Shown one piece after another: positions 1 through 6,526 of a stretch of DNA of 8,868 bases. The DNA is from Comamonas sp. GTDB lineage: Bacteria; Pseudomonadota; Gammaproteobacteria; Burkholderiales; Burkholderiaceae_C. Under the pieces are notes generated by a model. That model was not told where the DNA came from. It made no database searches and saw only the letters and a list, made by a program, of their open reading frames with translations. Location: assembly GCA_018384835.1 (NCBI GenBank), contig JAHAYB010000012.1, forward strand, positions 1 to 8,868, read 5' to 3'. A program made the position numbers and the translations under genes. How positions within the stretch are numbered: the stretch's first letter is position 1; each line of letters starts with the position of its first letter.

Positions 1-60
1 CAACTGAGCGTAGATATTGCCGACATGACCAAGCACAGCTACTACAAAGGCGAAAAATAA
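1..60 (+). CDS. C-terminal end of an unrecognised gene (5' end outside window)
   Basis: An open frame runs in from the left edge and stops at TAA (58-60). The visible 19 residues are QLSVDIADMTKHSYYKGEK, a hydrophilic lysine-rich tail with no motif I recognise. It is on the same strand as panB and its stop lies 57 bases before the panB start, so the two could share a transcript. The intervening bases 61-117 show no clear hairpin or promoter. That this frame is coding is inferred from its position and the clean stop; the family cannot be named from so little. Confidence 0.5.
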   Translation, partial: QLSVDIADMTKHSYYKGEK

Positions 61-117
61 GCCAAGCTGCCAAGCCACCCACCGCGCCTTCACCTTTTTG
101 ACTGAAAGCCCCTGCTG

Positions 118-1020
118 ATGACCCAAGCCCCCGCCACCCCTGCTACGAACGAGCCTGCCAGCGGCACACCCTACGGCACGATTCCCCCTGCCTCCCCTCT
201 GCCCCAGCGCCGCCCCATCAGCCTGCCGCGCTTGGCGCAAATGCGCTCTGCCGGGGAAAAAATCACCATGCTTACCGCCTACGACGCAACCTTTGCCGCC
301 GTGGCCGATGCGGCAGGCGTTGAGACGATTTTGGTCGGCGACTCGCTGGGCATGGTCTGCCAGGGGCTGCCCAGCACCATGGGCGTAACGCTGGAGACCA
401 TGGTGTATCACACCGACAGCGTTGCCCGTGGCCTGCGCCGCGCCCAAGGCACGGCCTGGATTGTGGCTGACCTGCCCTATGGCAGCTATCAAGAATCGTC
501 CGAGCAAGCCATGCGCAGTGCCACCGCCTTGATGCAAGCCGGGGCGCACATGGTGAAGCTAGAAGGCGGCGGCTGGACAGCGCCCACCGTGCGCTTTTTG
601 GTAGAGCGCGGCATTCCCGTCTGCGCCCACCTGGGGCTGACCCCGCAAACCGTCCACGCCCTGGGCGGCTACCGCGTACAAGGGCGTGACGATGCCAGCG
701 CCCAGCAACTGCGCCGCCACGCCCTAGAGCTGCAAGATGCCGGAGCCAGCATGGTGGTGCTGGAGATGGTGCCTGCCGCCCTATCCGCCAGCCTGACGCA
801 AGAGCTGCCCCACTGCCACACCATTGGTATTGGCGCAGGCAATGGCACAGCAGGCCAAGTGCTGGTGCTGCACGACATGCTGGGCATGAACCTGGGCAAA
901 ATGCCCAAGTTTGTGCGTAACTTTATGCAAGACGCAGGCAGCGTCAAAGGCGCTATGGCCGCCTACGTTGAGGCCGTGAAAAACGGCAGCTTTCCCAATA
1001 ACGAGCAGCACGCTTGGTAA
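118..1020 (+). CDS. panB: 3-methyl-2-oxobutanoate hydroxymethyltransferase (ketopantoate hydroxymethyltransferase)
   Basis: PanB transfers a hydroxymethyl group from 5,10-methylenetetrahydrofolate to 2-ketoisovalerate, giving ketopantoate. This is the committed step of pantothenate synthesis, in the cytoplasm. The 300-residue protein shows the family signatures in order: TAYD (53-56), VGDSLGM (73-79, with metal-binding Asp75), ADLPYGSY (117-124, Asp118), VKLEGG (146-151, Lys147 and Glu149), AHLGLTPQ (170-177), VLEMVP (214-219, catalytic-type Glu216) and GIGAG. Residues 1 to about 32 are an extra Pro/Ala/Thr-rich leader not seen in the 264-residue E. coli enzyme. The core (from [11 protein letters not shown]) begins before the next Met at residue 42, so ATG 118 is the only good ATG start; its ribosome site (GAAAG at 104-108) is weak. 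panC follows after 33 bases, pointing to a panBC operon; panD is not in the window. Confidence 0.97.
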   Translation: MTQAPATPATNEPASGTPYGTIPPASPLPQRRPISLPRLAQMRSAGEKITMLTAYDATFAAVADAAGVETILVGDSLGMVCQGLPSTMGVTLETMVYHTDSVARGLRRAQGTAWIVADLPYGSYQESSEQAMRSATALMQAGAHMVKLEGGGWTAPTVRFLVERGIPVCAHLGLTPQTVHALGGYRVQGRDDASAQQLRRHALELQDAGASMVVLEMVPAALSASLTQELPHCHTIGIGAGNGTAGQVLVLHDMLGMNLGKMPKFVRNFMQDAGSVKGAMAAYVEAVKNGSFPNNEQHAW

Positions 1021-1053
1021 GAAATTTTTTAGGCTCCACTTCCAACCTCTACT

Positions 1054-1902
1054 ATGCAAGTCGTACACAGCATTGCCCAACTGCGCACCGCCCTGGACGG
1101 GCGTGGTCGCCCCGCCTTTGTGCCCACCATGGGCAATCTGCACGCCGGGCATATCGCCCTGGTGCGCCAGGCCAAGCCCTTGGGCGATGTGCAGGTGAGC
1201 AGCATCTTCGTCAACCGCCTGCAATTTCTGCCGAACGAAGACTTCGACAGCTACCCGCGCACCCTGCAAGACGACTGCGCCAAGCTAGAGGCCGAGGGCT
1301 GCGACATCGTCTTCGCCCCCAAAGAAAGCGAGCTTTACCCCCAGCCGCAAACCTTCAAAATCCAGCCCGACCCAGCGCTGGCCGACATTCTGGAAGGCCA
1401 GTTTCGCCCCGGCTTTTTCACCGGCGTGTGTACCGTGGTGATGAAGCTGTTTAGCGCCGTCTTTGCCAGCACAGGCGGTGGCGTGGCGGTGTTCGGCAAA
1501 AAAGACTACCAGCAGCGCCTGGTAATTGAGCGCATGGTGCAGCAGTTCGCCCTGCCCATTGAGATTGTGGGCGCAGAGATTGCCCGCGCTGAAGGCGGCC
1601 TGGCTCTCAGCTCGCGCAATAGCTATTTGAGCAGCGCCGAGCTGGAGCAGGCACAAGCCCTGTCTGGCGCACTGCAAAGCCTGACGCAGGTCGCCCGCCA
1701 AGGCGAGCAGCCCTTGGAAGTGCTGGAAGCGCAAACCCGCCAAGCCTTGAACGCCCTGGGCTGGCAGACCGATTACCTCACCGTGCGCCTACGCGACAGC
1801 CTGCAAAGCCCGAATGCTGAGGAGCTGGCCAGCGCCCCCCTAGTTGCCCTGGGTGCAGCCCGCTTGGGCAACACCCGCCTGATTGACAATCTGGAGTTTT
1901 GA
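1054..1902 (+). CDS. panC: Pantothenate synthetase (pantoate--beta-alanine ligase)
   Basis: PanC condenses pantoate with beta-alanine using ATP, through a pantoyl-adenylate intermediate, to give pantothenate in the cytoplasm. The 282-residue protein matches the usual length (E. coli 283). Visible signatures are PTMGNLHAGH (24-33, the nucleotidyltransferase HxGH-type motif with His30 and His33), FVNRLQFLPNEDFDSYPRT (52-70), RPGFFTGVCTVV (118-129), GKKDYQQ (148-154) and ALSSRN (184-189, KMSKS-like ATP-binding loop). FVNR replaces the FVNP of E. coli; I believe this is common in related bacteria. It lies 33 bases downstream of panB on the same strand with no good Shine-Dalgarno sequence, so co-transcription with panB is likely. 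It converges with the metallo-hydrolase gene, whose stop begins 47 bases beyond the panC stop. Confidence 0.97.
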   Translation: MQVVHSIAQLRTALDGRGRPAFVPTMGNLHAGHIALVRQAKPLGDVQVSSIFVNRLQFLPNEDFDSYPRTLQDDCAKLEAEGCDIVFAPKESELYPQPQTFKIQPDPALADILEGQFRPGFFTGVCTVVMKLFSAVFASTGGGVAVFGKKDYQQRLVIERMVQQFALPIEIVGAEIARAEGGLALSSRNSYLSSAELEQAQALSGALQSLTQVARQGEQPLEVLEAQTRQALNALGWQTDYLTVRLRDSLQSPNAEELASAPLVALGAARLGNTRLIDNLEF

Positions 1903-1909
1903 GAACGTA

Positions 1910-1928
1910 AGCACGTTTTTTGCGTGCT
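1910..1928. terminator. Small hairpin between convergent panC and the metallo-hydrolase gene (weak terminator candidate)
   Basis: A perfect 6-bp inverted repeat, AGCACG (1910-1915) and CGTGCT (1923-1928), encloses a 7-base T-rich loop. It sits in the 46-base spacer between two convergent stop codons, where a shared terminator would be expected. The T-run is in the loop rather than after the stem on either strand, so it lacks the classic intrinsic terminator form. The function is inferred from position only. Confidence 0.3.
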
Positions 1929-1948
1929 GCTTGCTTGATTGCGGTACA

Positions 1949-2830
1949 TCAAAGCAAATCCAGCGGGATTTTGAGGTAGCGCACGCCATTGTCCTCTGCT
2001 GGGGGCAGCTTGCCAGCACGCACGTTGACCTGGATGGCTGGCAGTATCAATTGCGGCATGGCTAGGGTGGCATCCCGGGCGGTGCGCATGGCGACGAAAG
2101 CCTCTTCGGTGCTGCCCTCACGCACGTGGATATTGCCGGCGCGTTGCTCGGCTACGGTGCAGAGCCATTGCGCCTGGCGCTCTGCGGGCGGGTAGTCATG
2201 GCACAGGTGCAAGCGGGTTTGTGGTGGCAAGGCCAGCAGTTTTTGAATAGAGCGGTAAAGCGTGGCGGCATCCCCACCTGGAAAGTCGCAACGCGCCGTG
2301 CCGTAGTCGGGCATGAACAGGGTGTCGCCCACAAATACATCCAGCGGCGCGGCCTGGTTTTTGTCTCCCACCACATAGCTGAGGCAGGCGGGGGTGTGGC
2401 CGGGGGTGTGCAGCACCTCAACGGCTAACTGGCCAATCTGGAAATGCTCGCCGTCTTCAAACAGGTGGTCAAACTCCAGCCCCTCGGTGTTCATGTCCTT
2501 GGCGTTAAAGACTTTTTTGAACACCTCTTGCACTTGGCGGATATGGCTGCCAATGGCGATTTTTCCGCCGATGTGCTCGCGCAGATAGGGGGCTGCAGAC
2601 AGGTGGTCAGCGTGGGCATGGGTCTCTAGCAGCCAATCCACGGTTAAGTTTTGCTCGCGCACATAGGCAATCACTTGGTCGGCGCTGCTGCGGCCGGTGC
2701 GGCCAGATTTTTGGTCGTAGTCCAGCACGCTATCAATCACCGCTGCACGTTGGGTGTGGGGGCAACTGACGATATGGGTGACGGTGAAAGTGGCCGGGTC
2801 AAAGAAGGATTGAATGCGGGCAGTGGTCAT
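1949..2830 (-). CDS. Metallo-beta-lactamase-fold hydrolase, ETHE1/persulfide dioxygenase-like
   Basis: This 293-residue protein has the metallo-beta-lactamase fold signature THAHADH (70-76; His71, His73, Asp75, His76), HTPGHTPAC (141-149, His145), the bridging-type Asp in VFVGDTLF (Asp169) and a C-terminal metal-site His in LCHDY (His211). The N-terminal AVIDSVLDYD and the stretch MPDYGTARCDFPGGDAATLYRSI, quoted here only as key residues around 173-195, are typical of the ETHE1/Blh branch. Those enzymes use one iron to oxidise glutathione persulfide to sulfite. The metal ligands are visible; the exact substrate is an inference. No rhodanese domain, BigR-type repressor or other sulfur gene lies beside it. 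The ATG at 2830-2828 is preceded by an AAAGG ribosome site (2837-2841) at 6 bases. It is transcribed alone, convergent with panC and divergent from the protease gene. Confidence 0.88.
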   Translation of the reverse strand: MTTARIQSFFDPATFTVTHIVSCPHTQRAAVIDSVLDYDQKSGRTGRSSADQVIAYVREQNLTVDWLLETHAHADHLSAAPYLREHIGGKIAIGSHIRQVQEVFKKVFNAKDMNTEGLEFDHLFEDGEHFQIGQLAVEVLHTPGHTPACLSYVVGDKNQAAPLDVFVGDTLFMPDYGTARCDFPGGDAATLYRSIQKLLALPPQTRLHLCHDYPPAERQAQWLCTVAEQRAGNIHVREGSTEEAFVAMRTARDATLAMPQLILPAIQVNVRAGKLPPAEDNGVRYLKIPLDLL

Positions 2831-2838
2831 GGCGAGCC

Positions 2839-2867
2839 TTTATAGAAGCTAGAAGCAGCAAATACAA
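2839..2867 (-). promoter_or_regulatory. Possible promoter of the metallo-hydrolase gene
   Basis: On the minus strand TTGTAT (2867-2862) and TATAAA (2844-2839) are separated by 17 bases, a sigma-70-like arrangement with a good -10 and a poor -35. If used, transcription would start within a few bases of the ATG and the mRNA would be almost leaderless. The TATAAAGG run also overlaps the ribosome site, so its A/T content may simply reflect that. Confidence 0.25.
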
Positions 2868-2883
2868 ATACAGGGGAGAGTGC

Positions 2884-2948
2884 AAAAAAGCCCATCTGCG
2901 TTGAGAACATGCTCATGCTTTGAGCACTAGGTCTCTAGGGCTTTTTTT
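2884..2948. terminator. Bidirectional terminator-like inverted repeat in a divergent spacer
   Basis: AAAAAAGCCC (2884-2893) and GGGCTTTTTT (2938-2947) are perfect 10-base inverted repeats around a 44-base interior. The interior contains a second hairpin, TGCTCA (2910-2915) and TGAGCA (2921-2926) with a 5-base loop. Read on either strand the outer arm ends as GGGC followed by six or more T, the form of an intrinsic terminator. It lies between divergent genes, where neither flanking gene needs a terminator. It might end an unannotated small transcript or act on a leader of one neighbour. The structure is seen; the role is inferred. Confidence 0.45.
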
Positions 2949-3088
2949 ATGCGTACCTACCAATATAAACGCCGACGCAATTAAAAAAAGCAATCGTGCA
3001 TTCTGCACAACCGGCCGCCGCTGGCCGAGCGCAACAGGCGGCACAATGGCGGGTTCTGCTTTTTCTCTTTCGACATGGCGCACGCTCT

Positions 3089-4261
3089 ATGCAACGTTAT
3101 TGGTTAATTTTTGCTCAAACCGTCACTGTTTTACTGGCCGCTTATTTTGTGGTGCTGACTTTGCAACCCCAGTGGCTGGGCGCAGGGGCGTTGGCGCAGC
3201 GCAGCGCGGTGACATTGTTGCAAGCGCCCGGTGGCGGTGTGGGGGCATCGTCGGCATCAGCCGTTGCGCTGGCAGAGGGCAGCCTTAGCGCTGCCGCTCA
3301 AGCGGCCATGCCTGCGGTAGTTAGCATTACCACCAGCCAGGCGGTGCGCCATCCTCGGGCGGATGACCCGTGGTTTCAATTCTTCTTTGGTGATATTGGT
3401 ACGCAACAGAAGGCGGGGCTGGGCAGCGGAGTCATCTTCAGCCCCGAGGGCTATATCCTGACCAACAACCACGTAGTGCAAGGCGCAGATGCGATTGAGG
3501 TGAGCCTGACCGATGGCCGACGCACCAGCGCCCAAGTGATTGGCACTGACCCAGAAACCGACCTGGCCGTACTCAAAATTGCGCTGGACTTGCTGCCCGT
3601 GATTACCCTGGGCGATTCTGAGCAGCTTTTAGTTGGTGACCGCGTGCTGGCCATTGGCAACCCCTTTGGTGTGGGGCAGACGGTCACTAGCGGCATCGTT
3701 AGCGCTTTGGGGCGCAATCAACTGGGCATTAACACCTTTGAGAACTTTATCCAGACGGATGCGGCCATCAACCCTGGCAACTCTGGCGGCGCTTTGGTCG
3801 ATACCAGCGGGCATTTGCTGGGCATTAACACGGCGATTTATTCGCGCTCGGGCGGCAGCATGGGCATTGGCTTTGCCATTCCCGTCTCCACCGCCAGGAT
3901 GGTGCTAGAGAGCATTGTGCGCGAGGGGCGCGTTGTGCGCGGCTGGATTGGCGTAGAGCCTGAAGAACTCACCCCCGAGCTGGCGCAGGCTTTTGGGGTA
4001 TCCCCCCCACGCGGGGCGCTGATGACGGGCATTTTGCAAGCCGGTCCTGCCGCCCAAGCCGGTATGCAGCCCGGCGATGTGGTGGTTGCCATCAACGGCC
4101 AGAACGTGCGCCATGTGGCCGATTTAATGGGGCAAGTTGCGCAACTGCGCCCCGGCCAAGCCTATGCGGTGCAGGTGCTGCGCAATGGCCAAGAAAAGGC
4201 GCTGACGGTAGTGCCCACAACCCGCCCCGCTGCGCGGCAAAGCCGCCAGCCGCGCCGGTGA
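3089..4261 (+). CDS. Membrane-anchored HtrA/DegS-like S1C serine protease with one PDZ domain
   Basis: This is a periplasmic quality-control protease of the trypsin-like S1C family, 390 residues from the ATG at 3089. One hydrophobic segment (about 7-27) anchors the N terminus in the inner membrane, followed by a Gly/Ala/Ser linker. The protease domain (about 65-280) shows the triad: His128 in TNNHVV, Asp158 in DPETDLAVLKI, and Ser232 in NPGNSGGAL. A single PDZ domain (about 285-376) and a basic Arg-rich tail (378-390) follow. One anchor plus one PDZ is the DegS layout (E. coli DegS is 355 residues), not the two-PDZ DegP/DegQ layout. Sensing misfolded envelope proteins is inferred from the family; no rseA or rpoE lies here. 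The frame extends up to a GTG at 2996, but MQRYWLIFAQ is the usual family start. No clear ribosome site is seen. The toxin gene begins 32 bases after the stop. Confidence 0.92.
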   Translation: MQRYWLIFAQTVTVLLAAYFVVLTLQPQWLGAGALAQRSAVTLLQAPGGGVGASSASAVALAEGSLSAAAQAAMPAVVSITTSQAVRHPRADDPWFQFFFGDIGTQQKAGLGSGVIFSPEGYILTNNHVVQGADAIEVSLTDGRRTSAQVIGTDPETDLAVLKIALDLLPVITLGDSEQLLVGDRVLAIGNPFGVGQTVTSGIVSALGRNQLGINTFENFIQTDAAINPGNSGGALVDTSGHLLGINTAIYSRSGGSMGIGFAIPVSTARMVLESIVREGRVVRGWIGVEPEELTPELAQAFGVSPPRGALMTGILQAGPAAQAGMQPGDVVVAINGQNVRHVADLMGQVAQLRPGQAYAVQVLRNGQEKALTVVPTTRPAARQSRQPRR

Positions 4262-4270
4262 GTTAGATTT

Positions 4271-4282
4271 ACCTATTAAGGT
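4271..4282. promoter_or_regulatory. Possible operator upstream of the toxin-antitoxin pair
   Basis: A short dyad, ACCT (4271-4274) and AGGT (4279-4282) around ATTA, lies 12 to 23 bases before the toxin ATG and overlaps its ribosome site AAGGTG (4278-4283). HTH antitoxins of this class commonly repress their own promoter through such dyads. The match is short and could be chance. Confidence 0.25.
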
Positions 4283-4293
4283 GTAGTTTTTAT

Positions 4294-4587
4294 ATGCTAG
4301 AAATTATCAAAACCGACACCTTTGACGCTTGGCTGTCTGCCCTGCGTGATGTGCGTGCCCAAGCCCGTGTGCAGAACCGTATAGACCGGTTAGCGCTTGG
4401 CAATGCTGGGGATGCGAAGTTCTTCGATGGTATCGGTGAGTTGCGCATTGACTACGGCCCTGGCTACCGAGTGTATTTTCTGCCACGCGGTGCTGTGCTA
4501 ATCGTGCTGCTATGTGGTGGTGACAAATCTACGCAGGCCGCAGATATCAAGACTGCAAAGAAATTGGCGAAAGCCTGGAAGGAGTAA
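4294..4587 (+). CDS. Type II toxin, RelE/ParE superfamily (HigB/Gp49-like addiction module killer)
   Basis: The 97-residue protein has the pattern of the short RelE/HigB-like toxins often annotated as addiction module killer protein. It shows an N-terminal helix pair with basic residues (RAQARVQNRIDRL, 21-33), GNAGDAKFFDGIGELRI (36-52), GPGYRVYF (55-62) and a C-terminal LLCGGDKSTQAADI (72-85). Family members are usually ribosome-associated mRNA interferases, though some act on gyrase, so the target here is unproven. The toxin is encoded first, as in higBA, and the antitoxin starts 3 bases after its stop. Its ribosome site (AAGGTG at 4278-4283, 10 bases from the ATG) is weaker than that of the antitoxin. 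All family residues I know seem to be present, so it looks intact. It is on the same strand as, and close behind, the protease gene, so read-through transcription is possible. Confidence 0.9.
   Translation: MLEIIKTDTFDAWLSALRDVRAQARVQNRIDRLALGNAGDAKFFDGIGELRIDYGPGYRVYFLPRGAVLIVLLCGGDKSTQAADIKTAKKLAKAWKE
4577..4584 (+). promoter_or_regulatory. Strong ribosome binding site of the antitoxin inside the toxin gene
   Basis: GGAAGGAG overlaps the final codons of the toxin gene and lies 6 bases before the antitoxin ATG. It is the best Shine-Dalgarno match among the plus-strand genes here, and it fits the need for antitoxin to be made in excess over toxin. Confidence 0.7.
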
Positions 4588-4590
4588 GCC

Positions 4591-4884
4591 ATGAACAAGG
4601 TGATATTCAGCCGCTACGATGCGGCAGACTACCTCAAAACCGATGAGCAGATTGCCGCCTATCTGGATGTGGCTCTGGAAGATGGTGACCCGGCAGTCAT
4701 CGCTCGTGCGCTGGGTGCAGTGGCTCGCGCACGCAATATGAGCCAGCTTGCACGGGAGACGGGCATGAGTCGTGAGGGTTTGTACAAGGCGCTTTCCGGC
4801 CAAGGCAATCCAAGTTTCGCCACAATAATGAAAGTGGCGCAAGCGCTAGGTGTGCGGTTTCAGTGTGTTTATGCTGCGGCTTAA
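4591..4884 (+). CDS. HTH antitoxin of the toxin-antitoxin pair (HigA-like addiction module antidote)
   Basis: The 97-residue protein begins with the segment typical of this antidote family, SRYDAADYLKTDEQIAAYL (7-25), which probably contacts the toxin. It ends with an XRE-type helix-turn-helix, roughly residues 38-92, with MSQLARETGMSREGLYKALS (50-69) as the recognition core and PSFATIMKVAQALG after it. It should neutralise the upstream toxin and repress the operon. A strong ribosome site, GGAAGGAG (4577-4584), lies inside the last codons of the toxin gene, 6 bases before the ATG; this suggests translational coupling and a higher antitoxin yield. The stop at 4884 is only 6 bases from the stop of tatC on the opposite strand, leaving no room for a separate terminator. 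Confidence 0.9.
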   Translation: MNKVIFSRYDAADYLKTDEQIAAYLDVALEDGDPAVIARALGAVARARNMSQLARETGMSREGLYKALSGQGNPSFATIMKVAQALGVRFQCVYAAA

Positions 4885-4890
4885 AGGCAG

Positions 4891-5679
4891 CTACTCAGCC
4901 GCCGCGCCCTCTGTGCGCTTGCTATCTTTCACAAACCAGCCAGCCGCCAGCAGCCCCACTTCATAAAGCAAGCACATAGGAATGGCCAGCGCTAACTGCG
5001 AAATCACATCGGGCGGCGTAACTACGGCGGCAATCACAAAGGCCAGCACAATGAAGTAGCCGCGAAAGGACTTGAGCTTGTCTAGCTCCACCAGCCCTAC
5101 GCGCACCAGCAGCATCACCACAATCGGCACTTGAAAGGCCAGGCCAAACGCCAGGTAGAGGGACAAAATCGCCTCCACATACGAGGCCACGTCTGGCGTG
5201 GCGGCTACGCTGTCGGGGGTAAAGCTTTGGATGAAGGCGAACATCTTGTCCAGCACAAAAAACTGCACAAAGGCGATGCCGGTATAGGCCAAGATGCTGC
5301 CAAAGGTAATCAAGGGCAGAGCAAAGCGCTTTTCGTGGCTGTACAGACCCGGTGCCACAAACGCCCAAAGCTGGTACATCAGCCAGGGCAGTACGGCCAG
5401 CACGCCCACCATCATCAGCACTTTCAGGGGGACAAAAAATGGCGAAAACACCCCCACCGCAATCAGCTTGGTGTCTGGGGGCATGTGGGCTTTGATGGGC
5501 TGGGCGATAAAGTCAATCAAGCCACTAGGGCCTGGCCAGAAGGCCAGCAGCGCCACAGCCAGCACCACGCCATAGATGCAATACAGCAAGCGGTCGCGCA
5601 GCTCCATCAGGTGCTGCACAAAGGGCTGCTCAGTGCCAGCCAACTCATCGTGGTCTTGGGGGGAGGGGTTTTGCGACAT
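4891..5679 (-). CDS. tatC: Sec-independent protein translocase TatC
   Basis: TatC is the polytopic inner-membrane core of the twin-arginine translocase; with TatB it binds the twin-arginine signal peptide of folded substrates. The 262-residue protein (ATG at 5679-5677) aligns along its length with E. coli TatC and has six predicted membrane segments. Conserved signal-binding residues are kept: HLMELR (Glu26, Arg28, matching E. coli Glu15 and Arg17), LYSHEKR (Glu116, matching Glu103) and TPPDVISQ (Asp224, Gln228). E. coli Glu170 in the FEVP motif is Gln183 here (FQVP), a substitution also found in other TatC lineages. The frame extends two codons upstream to a TTG at 5685, but the ATG is preferred. 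Neither start has a clear Shine-Dalgarno sequence. It lies 83 bases after tatB, with a stem-loop in the gap. Confidence 0.97.
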   Translation of the reverse strand: MSQNPSPQDHDELAGTEQPFVQHLMELRDRLLYCIYGVVLAVALLAFWPGPSGLIDFIAQPIKAHMPPDTKLIAVGVFSPFFVPLKVLMMVGVLAVLPWLMYQLWAFVAPGLYSHEKRFALPLITFGSILAYTGIAFVQFFVLDKMFAFIQSFTPDSVAATPDVASYVEAILSLYLAFGLAFQVPIVVMLLVRVGLVELDKLKSFRGYFIVLAFVIAAVVTPPDVISQLALAIPMCLLYEVGLLAAGWFVKDSKRTEGAAAE

Positions 5680-5687
5680 AAACAATC

Positions 5688-5758
5688 AAAAATAGCGCCC
5701 CTGAGCCTGAGCGCGTGCCAAGCGTGTACTAAGCAAAAGACCGGTGTGCAGGGGGCGC
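5688..5758 (-). terminator. Stem-loop with short U-run between tatB and tatC (attenuator or processing site candidate)
   Basis: On the minus strand GCGCCCCCTG (5758-5749) pairs with CAGGGGCGC (5703-5695) as a 9-bp GC-rich stem with one bulged C and a 45-base loop. TATTTTTG follows at once (5694-5687). It ends 8 bases before the tatC start. The form resembles an intrinsic terminator, but tatC should be co-transcribed with tatAB, so attenuation or an mRNA end-protecting structure is more likely. The long loop weakens the case. A tandem CCTGAG pair sits at its edge (about 5700-5711). Confidence 0.4.
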
Positions 5759-5762
5759 AGCA

Positions 5763-6290
5763 TCAGCGCTTAGGGCGAAAACGCGCTACCCGCGCCGCGC
5801 CCGATTGCACATGGGTGCGTGTGCCGGTGCGCAGCTTGTACCAGCGCGGGATGGCGCTGCGCTTGAGGCGAAACTTCTTGCCCGGATGCGTGTAGCTGGG
5901 CACGACTTGGCTTGCGGCTGGTGCATTTGCTGCCTCGTCTGAGCCAAAGCCCATGTGCGCAGCGGCGTTGTTAAAGCTACCAAAGTCGGGTTTGGCTAGG
6001 CGCTCGGCCTCGGCAATGGCGGCATCAAATTCTTTGTCCAAGTCGGCCACGGTGGTTTGTACAGAGGTTTGTACCTCGCGGGCGGCGCTTTCTACCGTCT
6101 CTTTCATTTTGCGCAACTCATCGAGCTGCATGGACTGGTTGACCTCTGCCTTCACATCAGCCACATAGCGCTGGGCACGACCGATTAAAGAGCCCAGGGT
6201 ACGCGCTACTTTGGGCAGCTTCTCGGGGCCAATCACCACCAGCGCCACCGCCCCAATCAAGGCCAGCTTGGATAAGCCGATGTCTAGCAT
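5763..6290 (-). CDS. tatB: Sec-independent protein translocase TatB
   Basis: TatB works with TatC as the twin-arginine signal-peptide receptor at the inner membrane. The 175-residue protein starts [20 protein letters not shown], a single membrane segment (about 4-20), followed by the GPEKLP hinge (21-26) and an amphipathic helix. A long charged region (about 45-100) is probably helical or coiled-coil. Residues 138-175 form a strongly basic tail ending [10 protein letters not shown], absent from E. coli TatB but, as I recall, usual in Comamonadaceae. Position 8 is Lys where E. coli TatB has Glu. Its ATG overlaps the tatA stop (TAATG), so translation is probably coupled; no independent ribosome site is evident because the upstream bases are an A-rich run. 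Confidence 0.96.
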   Translation of the reverse strand: MLDIGLSKLALIGAVALVVIGPEKLPKVARTLGSLIGRAQRYVADVKAEVNQSMQLDELRKMKETVESAAREVQTSVQTTVADLDKEFDAAIAEAERLAKPDFGSFNNAAAHMGFGSDEAANAPAASQVVPSYTHPGKKFRLKRSAIPRWYKLRTGTRTHVQSGAARVARFRPKR

Positions 6291-6526
6291 TAGCTTTTTT
6301 GCTTGGCTTGTACGTCGATGGTGGTGCTCTCTGCGCTATTGCTTTGGCTGGCCACTTGGCTGGGGGGGGCGGCGGTGTCGGCCTCGGTGCCTTCTTTCAT
6401 GCCATCTTTGAAACCTTTGACTGCTCCGCCCAGGTCAGAGCCGATGTTTTTCAGCTTCTTGGTGCCAAACACCATGACCACAATCAGTAAAACAATCAGC
6501 CAATGCCAAATAGAAAAAGTACCCAT
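6290..6526 (-). CDS. tatA: Sec-independent protein translocase TatA
   Basis: TatA oligomerises at the TatBC-substrate complex to open the passage for folded proteins across the inner membrane. The 78-residue protein has an N-terminal membrane segment (about 4-20, [15 protein letters not shown]), the FGTKKLKN hinge, an amphipathic helix with [14 protein letters not shown] (30-43) and a short polar Ala/Ser/Gln-rich tail. His8 stands where E. coli TatA has Gln8. The ATG at 6526-6524 is preceded by a weak GGA ribosome site about 7 bases upstream. The first gene of tatABC, it lies 226 bases downstream of the HIT gene stop, so it probably has its own promoter in that gap. Confidence 0.97.
   Translation of the reverse strand: MGTFSIWHWLIVLLIVVMVFGTKKLKNIGSDLGGAVKGFKDGMKEGTEADTAAPPSQVASQSNSAESTTIDVQAKQKS

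Noticed and set aside
781..1269. 162-codon open frame on the minus strand across the panB-panC junction
   Set aside because: It lies antisense to two intact, confidently identified genes, with no recognisable motif or ribosome site.
2996..3088. N-terminal extension of the DegS-like protease from a GTG
   Set aside because: The 31 extra residues do not resemble the family start, while the ATG at 3089 gives the typical short cytoplasmic end followed by the anchor.
2920..3288. 122-codon plus-strand frame starting in the divergent spacer and overlapping the protease N terminus
   Set aside because: It starts at a TTG inside the inverted repeat, overlaps the membrane anchor region of the protease in another frame and has no recognisable family features.
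4262..4884. Insertion sequence or prophage fragment carrying the toxin-antitoxin pair
   Set aside because: No transposase, integrase or terminal inverted repeat is visible; the cassette is limited to the two genes.
5680..5685. TTG start of tatC two codons upstream of the ATG
   Set aside because: It adds only Met-Phe, has no better ribosome site and the ATG yields the usual MS start of TatC.
5131..5895. 254-codon open frame on the plus strand opposite tatC and the end of tatB
   Set aside because: It is antisense to a clearly recognisable tatC; the His/Gln/Gly-rich translation resembles no protein family and is the usual by-product of GC-rich coding sequence.
6288..6302. A-run at the end of tatA that would fuse TatA to TatB by a -1 shift
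   Set aside because: Re-reading one base at the six-A run does lead into the tatB frame without a stop. However, six A is short for polymerase slippage, the codons are not phased as a classic slippery heptamer and the TAATG overlap explains tatB translation.
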